Below are positions 48,636 through 56,432 of a stretch of 64,000 nt of DNA, one piece after another. Origin of the DNA: Thiorhodovibrio litoralis (GTDB lineage Bacteria; Pseudomonadota; Gammaproteobacteria; Chromatiales; Chromatiaceae); contig NZ_CP121473.1 in assembly GCF_033954455.1 (NCBI RefSeq), positions 2,094,501 to 2,158,500 of the forward strand, in the 5' to 3' direction. Under the pieces are notes generated by a model. It was given only the letters and a program-made list of their open reading frames with translations, searched no databases and was not told the origin of the DNA. Position 1 is the first letter of the stretch. Each line of letters starts with the position of its first letter. The position numbers were made by a program, and so were the translations under genes.

Positions 48636-49943
48636 TCAGCTGGCCGACGGGCTCTCGAGCACCACCTGCATCACGTCGATGCGGCCATCGCGAAAACCTG
48701 CTTCACAGTAGGACAGGTAATAGCGCCACATACGAATGAAGGTATCGTCGTAGCCGAGTGCGCGCACCTGGTCGAGTTGCTCCATGAAGCGTTGGTGCCA
48801 GATGGCCAGGGTGCGGGCATAGTCCTGTCCGAACCAGCGCCGTGCGCCGATGGTGAAGCCCGCCTGCGTGGCAGCCGCATCGAAGCGCTCCGGCGTCGGC
48901 AGCATGCCACCAGGAAAGATGTATTTCTGGATGAAATCCGGGCTTGAGCGATAGCCGTCGAAGATGCGTTCGTCCATGGTGATGACCTGCAGCGCGGCGC
49001 GTCCGCCGGGGCGCAGCAGCTGTCGCAGCTTGTCCATGTAGACCGGCCAGTAGCGCTCGCCGACGGCCTCGAACATCTCGATGGATACAATGTGGTCGAA
49101 CTGGCCGTCGAGGTCGCGGTAGTCGCGCAGGTGCAGGTCGACCTGTCCGGTGGCGCTCGGGGCGGTCAGGGTCTCACGTGCCCAGGCGAGTTGCTCGGAG
49201 GACAGGGTGATGCCGCTGATGCGATGGCCGGCGGCGACGGCCTCGCGCGCGAAGCCACCCCAGCCGCAGCCGATTTCCAGCAGGTGTGCGCCGGGCTCGG
49301 CGTCGAGCATCTCGAGCAAGGACTGGTACTTTTGCCTCTGCGCCTGCTCCAGGCCGATGTTCGTCGTCTCGGCAGACGCATCGTTGTGCTCCTCGACCCG
49401 TTGATCGACATGTCCATCGATCTCTCCATCGACCTGTTCACCGAACAGCCCGGCGGAGTAGGTCATGCTCGGGTCGAGCCATAGACGGTAGAAGGCGTTG
49501 CCCAGATCGTAGTGATGGGCGATGTTGCGTCGGCTGCCGCTGCGGGTGTTGGCATGGCGGCGATGATGCAGCAGCGCGCCGAGGCGCCCGAGCCAGCTGC
49601 CATACTCGATGCTAGCCAAGGACTGCTCGTTGACTGCGAGCAGATGAATCAGGCTAGTCAGGTCCGGGCTGTCCCAGTCGCCTGCCATATAGGCTTCGCC
49701 CAAGCCTAAATGGCCGCGCGCGGCGATGCGCTTGGCGAAGGACAGCGGCCGGTGCAAATGCATCTCGGCCTGAGGGCCGGGGGCTTGCCCCTCAATTCGG
49801 TGCAGACGCTCGCCGATGAAGAGCTTGAGCTGTCCGGCGTGAAACTGCCGCTTGAGCAGGTGGTCGATGAGACCGCTGAAGGGCCGGAATGTCAGACCCT
49901 TGCGCCAGGGAAGAGCCGCCTCGGCGGATTTCTCGCTTGCCAT
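48636..49943 (-). CDS. Cyclopropane-fatty-acyl-phospholipid synthase-like SAM methyltransferase
   Basis: 435 residues, close to the length of CFA synthases. An N-terminal domain with GLGEAYMAGDWDSPDL is followed by NIAHHYDLGNAFYRLWLDPS, the SAM-binding LEIGCGWGGFA, FDHIVSIEMFEAVGERYW and IFPGGMLPT. It should methylate acyl chains of membrane phospholipids. Start and the upstream DUF1365 stop share TGATG. A 48-bp insert at 49386-49433 adds four 4-residue repeats (VDGE, IDGH, VDQR, VEEH) right after TYSAGLFGE, where relatives have only a short loop. Cyclopropane synthase and related enzymes (for example the furan fatty acid methylase) cannot be told apart here. Confidence 0.9.
   Translation of the reverse strand: MASEKSAEAALPWRKGLTFRPFSGLIDHLLKRQFHAGQLKLFIGERLHRIEGQAPGPQAEMHLHRPLSFAKRIAARGHLGLGEAYMAGDWDSPDLTSLIHLLAVNEQSLASIEYGSWLGRLGALLHHRRHANTRSGSRRNIAHHYDLGNAFYRLWLDPSMTYSAGLFGEQVDGEIDGHVDQRVEEHNDASAETTNIGLEQAQRQKYQSLLEMLDAEPGAHLLEIGCGWGGFAREAVAAGHRISGITLSSEQLAWARETLTAPSATGQVDLHLRDYRDLDGQFDHIVSIEMFEAVGERYWPVYMDKLRQLLRPGGRAALQVITMDERIFDGYRSSPDFIQKYIFPGGMLPTPERFDAAATQAGFTIGARRWFGQDYARTLAIWHQRFMEQLDQVRALGYDDTFIRMWRYYLSYCEAGFRDGRIDVMQVVLESPSAS
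49386..49433. repeat. 12-bp in-frame tandem repeat in the CFA-synthase-like gene, four copies
   Basis: Units of 12 bp (like GTCGATGGAGAG on the minus strand) add VDGE, IDGH, VDQR and VEEH. ATCGA recurs at 49404, 49416 and 49428. Confidence 0.85.
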
Positions 49944-50752
49944 CAAGTAACCTCGTGTTCAGGGGCAGGTGGTGTTGGACACATGGGTGCTCCGCGCAGC
50001 CAGATTTTAAGCGCCTGCCAGTGAATGGCGGCAATGACCTTGATGGTCATCAGCGGCATGCGCTTCAAGGCACGCCGAAGACTTCGCTCGGTCAGCGGCT
50101 CGCCGGTGCCGCCCTGGCTGGCGACCAACTTTAGCCGTCCGTCGCTGTGGAATTGCCGAATCATAACCGACAGGTCGTCGTCGGGCTCGGACAGGCGGAA
50201 GCGATAATCGCCGCCCATGTCCATGAGCGGCGAGACGTGAAAGCATTTCTCCGCGCGCGCTCGCAGCGGCCAGGTGATCGGCTTGCCCTCCTCGGCGAGC
50301 AGATAGAAATGCTTCTCGCCGAAGGTGTTGCTGACTTCAGCGATGGCTGCGCGCAGGCTGCCGTCGCGGTGCTCGCAATACCAGACACTGAGCGGATTGA
50401 ATCCGTAGCCGAGCACGCGCGGAAAGCACAGCAGCCGGATGCGCCCGCCGTCGAGCTCAATGCCGCGCGCCCGCAAGACCTGCTCGGCCCAGGGGCGCAA
50501 TGGCGAGCCGTCGCTGGGGCCGTGGTCGGCGGGATTGAAGCGCACCAGCTGAAAGCGTCCGATGCGCGGGCCGCGCGGCAGTTGCTCGAGCGCGTCGATG
50601 TCGATCAGCAGGCTGAAGACCTTGTAGATGAACTTGTAATTGACCGGAAACAGGCGCCTGTGCATCACCCGGGTGAAATAAATCCGGTGTGGATTGCTGT
50701 CCTGGGGATCGGCGCCCTGCCGGGGTGAGTGCTGCTTGCTGGGGGTTGGCAT
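49943..50752 (-). CDS. DUF1365 family protein
   Basis: 269 residues. Typical features: YFTRVMHRRLFPVNYKFIYKV, LCFPRVLGYGFNPLSVWYC, EVSNTFGEKHFYLL and CFHVSPLMDMGGDYRF. DUF1365 genes nearly always lie between an FAD-dependent amine-oxidase-like gene and a cyclopropane-synthase-like gene, as here; a role in handling the acyl chain or ketone-type lipids is assumed but not known. Its TGA stop overlaps the ATG of the next gene by one base. Confidence 0.92.
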   Translation of the reverse strand: MPTPSKQHSPRQGADPQDSNPHRIYFTRVMHRRLFPVNYKFIYKVFSLLIDIDALEQLPRGPRIGRFQLVRFNPADHGPSDGSPLRPWAEQVLRARGIELDGGRIRLLCFPRVLGYGFNPLSVWYCEHRDGSLRAAIAEVSNTFGEKHFYLLAEEGKPITWPLRARAEKCFHVSPLMDMGGDYRFRLSEPDDDLSVMIRQFHSDGRLKLVASQGGTGEPLTERSLRRALKRMPLMTIKVIAAIHWQALKIWLRGAPMCPTPPAPEHEVT

Positions 50753-50801
50753 GGATCTGTGATCCCAAGTCCTAACTGTGCTTGTCCAAAATGCTCTTGT
50801 A

Positions 50802-52277
50802 CTACCTGCGCTCGGCTGCGCTGCTTGGCTGCCCGCTGGCCGATGAGTCTGTCAGCCAAGCGGTATCAATACCCATGCGCCCGGCCATGTCGACAGCGGC
50901 GCGCAACGCGTCCTCGTGGAAGCCGTAGCCGAAGTAACTGCCACAGAACCACAGACCACCCTGACCTTGCAGTTTGTGCAGTTCCTGCTGGGCATCCATG
51001 GCGCGCTGATCGAAGACGGGGTGGTGATAGACCATCTCGGCGATGCGCGTCTCTGGGCGGGGCGGTTCCGGCGGGTTGAGCGAGACCAGATAATCCGTGC
51101 TGGTCTCAAGCCCTTGCAGCCGATTCATCCAATAGGTGACGGATACCGCGGCTTGCCCATCCTGCGCGCGGGTGGCGAGGTAGTTCCACGACGACCAGAC
51201 CGCGCGCCGCCGCGGCATCAGCCGGGTATCGGTGTGCAGCCAGGTCTGATTGGCCTGGTAGCGGAAGCAGCCCAGGAGCCGGGTCTCATCGGCGCTTGGT
51301 TGCTGGATCATCGCCAGCGCCTCGTCGGCATGGCAAGCGAATACGACCTGGTCGAAGCGACGCGCGGTGCCAGAGGCCAGTGTCACCTCGACGCCCTGGT
51401 CACCATCGCCATCCATTGCGCCCGCGCTGTCGCCGGACGCGCCGCCGGGCTTGTCCGTCGTGAGACGCCGCACTCGCACCGCCGGGTCGTGCAGGACGTT
51501 CTCGCGGCCGATGTCGGCGATGATTTTCTCCACATACGCATGACTGCCGCCGGTCACCGTGCGCCAGAGCGGCCGTTGCAGAATATTGATCAGTCCGTGA
51601 TTTTTGAAAAAGCGCGCCAGACTCTCAATGGGAAAGTCCATCATGGTGCGTGTCGGGCAGGACCAGATAGCAGCGGCCATGGGCAGCAGGTAGTGATCAC
51701 GAAAGACCGGACCAAGCCGTTCGCGCTTGAGAAACTCACCCACGCTGAGCTCGTCGAATCCACCGCGCTCCAGGCACCGGCGGCAGCGGCGGTTAAAGCG
51801 CACGATATCGGCCAGCATGCCGATGAAGCACGGGCTCAAAAGATTGCGCGGCTGTGCGAACAGTGTCTTCAGACTGTCGCCCGAGTATTCAATCTCTCCG
51901 CTGCCGCTGTCCAGGCCGCTGTCTGATTCAGCTCCCGCTCCTAGGCCCGATCCGGTGCCGGACTCGATCGATGACCTAATCGAGGCAGCAAAGGACATGT
52001 CGCCCTCGCGCGTGGCCACGCCGAGGCGCTCAAACAAACGCACCAGTAGCGGATAATTCGCCTCGTTGTAAACGATAAAGCCGGTATCGACCGGCAGTGG
52101 GCGGCCGTCGTCATCCACCACAATGGTGTGCGTATGCCCGCCGACGTAGTCGTTGCGCTCGATCAGCGTCACCTGATGGCGACCGGCAAGCAGCCAGGCA
52201 CTGGCCAGTCCGGCAATGCCGCTGCCGATAACGGCGATCTGCTCTTGTTTTGCGGTGGGGGCTGATTGATCGGGCAT
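50802..52277 (-). CDS. FAD/NAD(P)-binding amine-oxidase-like oxidoreductase
   Basis: 491 residues. The dinucleotide-binding motif is IAVIGSGIAGLASAWLL with ERNDYVGGHTHT; FDQVVFACHADEAL and GLWFCGSYFGYGFHEDALRAA are typical of the family that precedes DUF1365 and cyclopropane-synthase-like genes. Start taken as the ATG at 52277; a TTG at 52295 is possible. An insert of G, S, D and E residues (GTGSGLGAGAESDSG, about 105-125) interrupts the domain and looks like a species-specific expansion. In Rhodobacter similar clusters respond to singlet oxygen. First gene of the four-gene lipid operon. Confidence 0.9.
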   Translation of the reverse strand: MPDQSAPTAKQEQIAVIGSGIAGLASAWLLAGRHQVTLIERNDYVGGHTHTIVVDDDGRPLPVDTGFIVYNEANYPLLVRLFERLGVATREGDMSFAASIRSSIESGTGSGLGAGAESDSGLDSGSGEIEYSGDSLKTLFAQPRNLLSPCFIGMLADIVRFNRRCRRCLERGGFDELSVGEFLKRERLGPVFRDHYLLPMAAAIWSCPTRTMMDFPIESLARFFKNHGLINILQRPLWRTVTGGSHAYVEKIIADIGRENVLHDPAVRVRRLTTDKPGGASGDSAGAMDGDGDQGVEVTLASGTARRFDQVVFACHADEALAMIQQPSADETRLLGCFRYQANQTWLHTDTRLMPRRRAVWSSWNYLATRAQDGQAAVSVTYWMNRLQGLETSTDYLVSLNPPEPPRPETRIAEMVYHHPVFDQRAMDAQQELHKLQGQGGLWFCGSYFGYGFHEDALRAAVDMAGRMGIDTAWLTDSSASGQPSSAAERR

Positions 52278-52631
52278 GAAGTGAAGCGTCCTCAAAGCTG
52301 TCGGATGTTGTCTTGGCTTGCCTTGGGCGGCTCACGTATTCCAGACCCGTATTCCAAACCGGCGCTCGCCAGCCGCAGCTGATTGATGAAATCATAAACC
52401 CGCCGCGTGCTGAATCAAGTCCGGAACAAAGTCAGGACAAAAACGCGGTTTTCAATATCGCGGCGCCGCTGGCGGCCATCCCCCCACTGTGGTAACTGGT
52501 CAGGTACCTCAGGAGCAGCCGCATAGGCGACATGCTGGGCAAGTGATAGGAAGGGACTGCGCCCGCCCTCGATCATGTTGGCCATATCAACTCCTTCCAC
52601 CCATAAGCGGCCAATCCGCTACACTCGCCCC
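52278..52631. other. Intergenic region with a 13-bp direct repeat
   Basis: About 350 bp between the lipid operon and the pseudogene region. CGTATTCCAGACC at 52335 is repeated as CGTATTCCAAACC at 52348. No coding frame is supported. The lipid-operon promoter should lie here. Confidence 0.5.
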
Positions 52632-53132
52632 ATGAGTCGCGACACACGCATTCTTTGGCACGAACTGCTTGGCAAAGCCCTGGCCGATGTCCTCATCGGA
52701 CTGCCCTATCACGTCAGCACCGAAGAAGAACTAGCGCTGCGCAGCCAACGTTTGGACGTGCTCATCATCGAGTAACTGCCAGTCGGGAGTTGTCAAAGCA
52801 CCGAAAAGCCCGGAATCTATCGACTGATCAGCGGCACCCGGGACGTGCGCCTGGTCGTACTCAACGACCTGGCAGTCCACCCGCGCAACGCTCCCTGGGG
52901 CCTGTTCGCCACCAATGAAACACATCGGCGCACCGCACTGGCACAATATCGCCCGCGCAGCGAAGTGGGCACGCACCTGCGCAACCAGATGTCCTACCAC
53001 ATACTTGGAGAAGGCAACATGGCTTACACCTATGAAGACATGCAACGCGAGGCCCGCGAGTGGCTCAAGGGTTACCTGCCCCAACTCGATCCCGAGGAAC
53101 CCTGGTTAAACAAACAACGCCGGGATCACTGA
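52632..53132 (+). pseudogene. Decayed gene of a PD-(D/E)xK nuclease-like family, interrupted and internally deleted
   Basis: A 47-codon start, MSRDTRILWHELLGKALADV, runs to a TAA at 52773 just after the RLDVLIIE stretch. The C-terminal part of the same family then appears at about 52812-53132 (GIYRLISGTRDVRLVVLNDL, NAPWGLFAT, YTYEDMQREAREWLKGYL). The middle, which in relatives spans about a hundred residues, is missing. Families of this kind are abundant in Chromatiaceae and are predicted nuclease-like proteins; the family assignment is from memory of the pattern. Confidence 0.6.
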
Positions 53133-53207
53133 TCCGCACGCACCAGCGTCCCGCGCTCGAAGCCAAACCTTACCCGACCCGACCCCAGTATATGCATAGC
53201 AAAAACC

Positions 53208-53477
53208 ATGGAATTCACATGGACCACTGCCAAGCAGCGAATCAACCGAAACAAGCACGGCCTTGATTTCGCCGACGCCGAGCAGGTTTTTGCTGGCCCG
53301 ACCTGAACCCATGAGGACGCGCGGGTCGATTACGACGAGCAGCGCTTCAATACGACGGGCTTGCTCGGCACAAACGCTGTCGTCATCACTCACACGGAAA
53401 CGAAGGACACCATCCACATCATCTCCATGCGCAAGGCAGAGTCCGATGAAATCGAAGAATTCTTCTCCTACCTCTAA
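53208..53477 (+). pseudogene. BrnT-family toxin gene with an in-frame TGA
   Basis: The 90-codon frame from the ATG at 53208 is a good BrnT (RelE-like RNase) reading: MEFTWTTAKQRINRNKHGLDF, DAEQVFAGPT, then VDYDEQRFNTTGLLG and HIISMRKAESDEIE. Codon 33 is TGA (53304-53306). The rest of the frame is undisturbed, so the lesion is one base and probably recent. The overlapping brnA antitoxin is intact. Truncation at 32 residues would remove most of the toxin. Confidence 0.85.
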
Positions 53478-53688
53478 GCCCAGGTTGCGCGTCGGCCTCA
53501 AAGATGCGGCCCGCGAGGAGTTCGCCGCAGCGGTGCAGGAGCGCCTTGGTAAGCAGCGCGTCACCATCATGCTTGACGCCTCGGTCATCGCCTACTTCAA
53601 GGCCAAGGCGGGTGAGCGCGGGTATCAGACACTGATCAACCAGGCCCTGAACGAAGCCATGGCAAATGACCAGTTCGAAGCGACATAG
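53446..53688 (+). CDS. brnA: BrnA-family antitoxin
   Basis: 80 residues from an ATG at 53446 inside the end of the brnT frame. The C-terminal half is the ribbon-helix-helix part: RVTIMLDASVIAYFKAKAGE followed by RGYQTLINQALNEAM, standard for BrnA/CopG-like antitoxins. It would bind the BrnT toxin and the operon promoter, but its toxin gene here carries a nonsense codon. AAGGCAG lies upstream at a usable distance. Confidence 0.8.
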   Translation: MKSKNSSPTSKPRLRVGLKDAAREEFAAAVQERLGKQRVTIMLDASVIAYFKAKAGERGYQTLINQALNEAMANDQFEAT

Positions 53689-53765
53689 CAGCTCGTCATT
53701 CGCGACAAGACAATAAACACGAAAAAAATTGAGCCGATTCTCGCCCTATGGACCCGCACATCAAA

Positions 53766-53852
53766 AAAAGATTCTTCTTGCAGCCGCCCACCGGCAAAGG
53801 CCAATGCCGCCTGAATGTCCTCACGCGTCACGTCGTATTCCGCCGCATTCTC
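53766..53852 (-). pseudogene. DUF433-type antitoxin, C-terminal remnant
   Basis: On the minus strand a short frame reads EYDVTREDIQAALAFAGGRL, the usual end of DUF433 antitoxins (TREDIQAALAYA). A stop codon lies just upstream (53853-53855) and the frame continues into unrelated sequence. Only the last ~25 residues of the domain remain. Confidence 0.6.
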
Positions 53853-54007
53853 CTAGCCGAGAGGAGACGGGGGTTTCTTGCTTGTTTCGAGGGTAAGGAT
53901 TCAGCGAAAGCGGCTCCGCTTTTCTCTCACGCAAACTTTTGTTGGGTTTGCGCCCGTATTTTTTATCTTTTATATTGAATACGGGAATCTTACGTGAGGT
54001 TGCGAGT

Positions 54008-54280
54008 ATGACCCAAACCACAACGATGACGGTGCGCCTTAACGCGACGCTCAGTGAGTTCGTCGCGGCGAACGTTAGCGATGATGGCGCCTACGAGAAT
54101 GTTAGCGAGTATATGCGTGACCTGATCCGACGCGACATGGAGCGCAAGGAGAAAGCGGCATTCGAGCGGCTTAAGACCGAGCTAGTCCACGCATTCTCCG
54201 CGCCTGAAATGGCCTATAGGCACTTGTCAGCAGCGGATGTGATCGCGCGCAACACCCGCCGTGACCTGAAAGGCACCTGA
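54008..54280 (+). CDS. ParD-family antitoxin
   Basis: 90 residues: MTVRLNATLSEFVAANV, then AYENVSEYMRDLIRRDMERK, the ribbon-helix-helix of ParD/CopG antitoxins, and a C-terminal toxin-binding tail. The ATG at 54008 has GAGG about nine bases upstream. It ends 3 bp before the parE-like gene. Both look intact, the only complete pair in this decayed region. Confidence 0.92.
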   Translation: MTQTTTMTVRLNATLSEFVAANVSDDGAYENVSEYMRDLIRRDMERKEKAAFERLKTELVHAFSAPEMAYRHLSAADVIARNTRRDLKGT

Positions 54281-54283
54281 CCG

Positions 54284-54607
54284 ATGCCCACCGTGCGCAT
54301 CCAAGAGGCGGCATCCTGGCGATTGGATGAGATCTATCGCTACACGCGAGACAAATGGGGCGAGGCGCAGGCGAATCGCTACCTCCACGGGCTGTTCGAG
54401 GCATTCGAGAGCATTGATGCACATGGAGTAAATTCCAAGCCAGTCCCTGCGGACTTTGGGGTCGACGGATTTTTCTTTCGCCATGAGCGACACTTCGCTT
54501 ACTGGAAGAGGCTGTCGAGCGGCGATGTTGGTATCGCAACCATTTTGCATCAGCGCATGCACCAGATTGCACATTTAAGAGAAGAATTCTTTGGGGGGCA
54601 AGAGTAG
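54284..54607 (+). CDS. ParE-family toxin
   Basis: 107 residues of the RelE/ParE fold: IQEAASWRLDEIYRYTRDKW, GEAQANRYLHGLFEAFE, then FRHERHFAYWKR and ATILHQRMHQIAHL. ParE proteins poison DNA gyrase. It follows the ParD gene by 3 bp and should be neutralised by it. Confidence 0.93.
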   Translation: MPTVRIQEAASWRLDEIYRYTRDKWGEAQANRYLHGLFEAFESIDAHGVNSKPVPADFGVDGFFFRHERHFAYWKRLSSGDVGIATILHQRMHQIAHLREEFFGGQE

Positions 54608-54730
54608 CGCCGAGACGGAAGAAAGCGGCATGATTTTATGGATCTGGGAGATTTTTCAGCCGGCACAGCCGCCGAAACAGATCTAAACTCAAGGCAGAAA
54701 AAATTTCTCATATCGTTCTGGAGTCCCCGA

Positions 54731-55582
54731 ATGAGCACGCTCGAATCACTCAAGGAAACCGTCAAGCGCGAACTGCCCGTGTGGCTCGAATCCGACCCGG
54801 CTTTTCGCAAGGCCATTCTCGCGCTGACCAATCATCGCTACAGCCCACGCGCGGAAACCAGCGACTGGTTCCATCAGACGCTGGAGGAAATGCGCCGCGA
54901 GCGCGAGCGCCAGGATGCACTGTGGCGCAAAAATGACGAGCGCCTGGAGCGCGAACGCCTGGAGGCCGACCGCAAGTGGGAAGAACAAAACCGCAAGTGG
55001 GACGCCAACCAAGCCGAACTGGCTGCCCTGCGCTTGGAGCAAAGCAGCAAGTGGGAAGAACAAAACCGCAAATGGGAAGAACAAAACCGCAAGTGGGAAG
55101 AACAAAACCGCAAGTGGGATGCCAATCAGGCAGAACTCAAAGCCCTGCATCAAGAAAGCCTGGCGCTGGGCAAACGCATTGACCGCAGCATCGGCGCCCT
55201 GGGCGCGCGCTGGGGGCTGCGCTAAGAAAAAGCCTTTCGTGATGCGCTCGCCGGAATTCTCGAAAAGACCTTCGGCGTCGAGGTGCTCAATGTCTGCGAA
55301 TACGACGACGATGGCGAGGTCTTCGGTCGCCCCGACCAGATTGAACTCGACGTCATCATCCGCAACGGCCTGCTGATTATGTGCGAACTCAAATCCTCAA
55401 TCGACAAAGCCGGCATGTACAGTTTTGAGCGCAAGGCTCGATTCTACGAGCGGCGCCATGACCGTCAGGCAAACCGGCTGATCGTCATCTCCCCGATGAT
55501 CGACAGCCGCGCCATGGATGTCGCCAAGCGTCTAGGGATTGAAACCTACGGCGAACCTGAGGAGGTCTCGAACCAAGCCTAG
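54731..55582 (+). pseudogene. DUF3782 PD-(D/E)xK nuclease-like gene with one in-frame TAA
   Basis: The frame starts at the ATG at 54731 (GGAG eight bases upstream) with MSTLESLKETVKRELPVWLE, runs through a coiled-coil built of KWEEQNR and KWDANQAEL repeats, and meets TAA at 55223-55225 right after GALGARWGLR. The same frame goes on without a further stop to 55582 with the nuclease-like part: FRDALAGILEKTFGVEVLNV, VFGRPDQIELDVII, MCELKSS and FERKARFYERRH. A single base change therefore breaks an otherwise whole gene of about 283 codons. The D and ELK residues of the nuclease core are kept. Confidence 0.8.
54974..55132. repeat. 21-bp coding repeats (KWEEQNR units)
   Basis: AAGTGGGAAGAACAAAACCGC occurs at 54974, 55049, 55070 (one change) and 55091. 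A KWDANQAEL unit follows at 54995 and 55112, so both a single unit and a larger block were duplicated. The units fit a heptad coiled coil. Confidence 0.92.
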
Positions 55583-55769
55583 CGCGCTTGAAACCCAAAC
55601 CAACCGCCAACCGCCCAGCCGGAAAATCCTACCCCTAGTCGCCACAGCCCCCGCCTAATCGCCCAACCACCCCCGCCAGTCCCGAATACCCTCTACAGCG
55701 CCCCGCGATTTGCTAAGCTCAAAGGCAGGAAGAAGCCTTAAGCGCCAGCGCCGCCGGAAGACCACCGGA

Positions 55770-55791
55770 TGGCAGCCTGATGGCAGCCTGA
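55770..55791. repeat. 11-bp direct repeat upstream of the first fimT
   Basis: TGGCAGCCTGA at 55770-55780 is repeated directly at 55781-55791, with a third partial match next to it. Confidence 0.8.
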
Positions 55792-55868
55792 TGACAGAAA
55801 GCGCCGGCGCTGGCAGAGGCGAATTGGGAAAAAACTCGACCTTGGCCCAATCGAGAGGAAACCACCCA

Positions 55869-56432
55869 ATGAAACGACACTTACCAGTCATCCTTGCGCG
55901 TACATGCCAGCGCGGCACGACCCTGCTGGAATTGTTAGTGACCTTGTCGATCGCAGTCATCCTGATGAGTATCGCGGTTCCAAGTTTCCAAAACCTGATC
56001 CGAACCAACCGGATCGCATCGGTAACTAACGAAATGGTGCGAGCATTGCATTTAGCCAGATCAGAAGCCGTCAACCGCGGCGTGAGCGTCAGTATTTGCA
56101 AATCCGACAACCCCGGCGCGCCCACTCCCGCCTGCGACGAAAACGCCGCTTGGGACGATGGCTGGCTAATCTTCGAAGATCCTGACCGGGATGCAAAGCT
56201 CGCTGATCCAGCCGACTTAATTCGCGTCGGTCAGTTAGCCATGAAAGATACCGATCTATCCATCACCAGCAACAATTACGCGAAATACGTGACTTACAGT
56301 CCAACAGGTACCCCGAAAGGAAATGGCAACCTGAGCAATACCTCAATCTGGATCTGCATGCCGCCGGATGAGCGTTCCATCATCATCAATATTACTGGTC
56401 GGATTCGCACCGAAACCGGCAACTGCTCATGA
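55869..56432 (+). CDS. fimT: FimT/GspH-type minor pseudopilin (copy 1)
   Basis: 187 residues. A class III leader ends at G16 in CQRGTTLLELLVT with glutamate at mature position 5; the helix SIAVILMSIAVPSFQNLIRT and the family stretch NEMVRALHLARSEAVNRGVSV follow, then a beta-rich globular part. The ATG at 55869 has GAGAGG upstream. The usual FTLIEL is TTLLEL here. Minor pilins prime type IV pilus assembly. The next gene, a second copy, overlaps it by four bases (ATGA). Confidence 0.92.
   Translation: MKRHLPVILARTCQRGTTLLELLVTLSIAVILMSIAVPSFQNLIRTNRIASVTNEMVRALHLARSEAVNRGVSVSICKSDNPGAPTPACDENAAWDDGWLIFEDPDRDAKLADPADLIRVGQLAMKDTDLSITSNNYAKYVTYSPTGTPKGNGNLSNTSIWICMPPDERSIIINITGRIRTETGNCS

Noticed and set aside
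51889-51960. Low-complexity insert in the FAD oxidoreductase as a frameshift
   Set aside because: The conserved frame continues on both sides without a shift; it is an in-frame G/S/D/E-rich expansion.
53304-53306. TGA in brnT as a possible selenocysteine codon
   Set aside because: The family has no selenocysteine members, no SECIS-like hairpin was evident, and the site is not a redox position.
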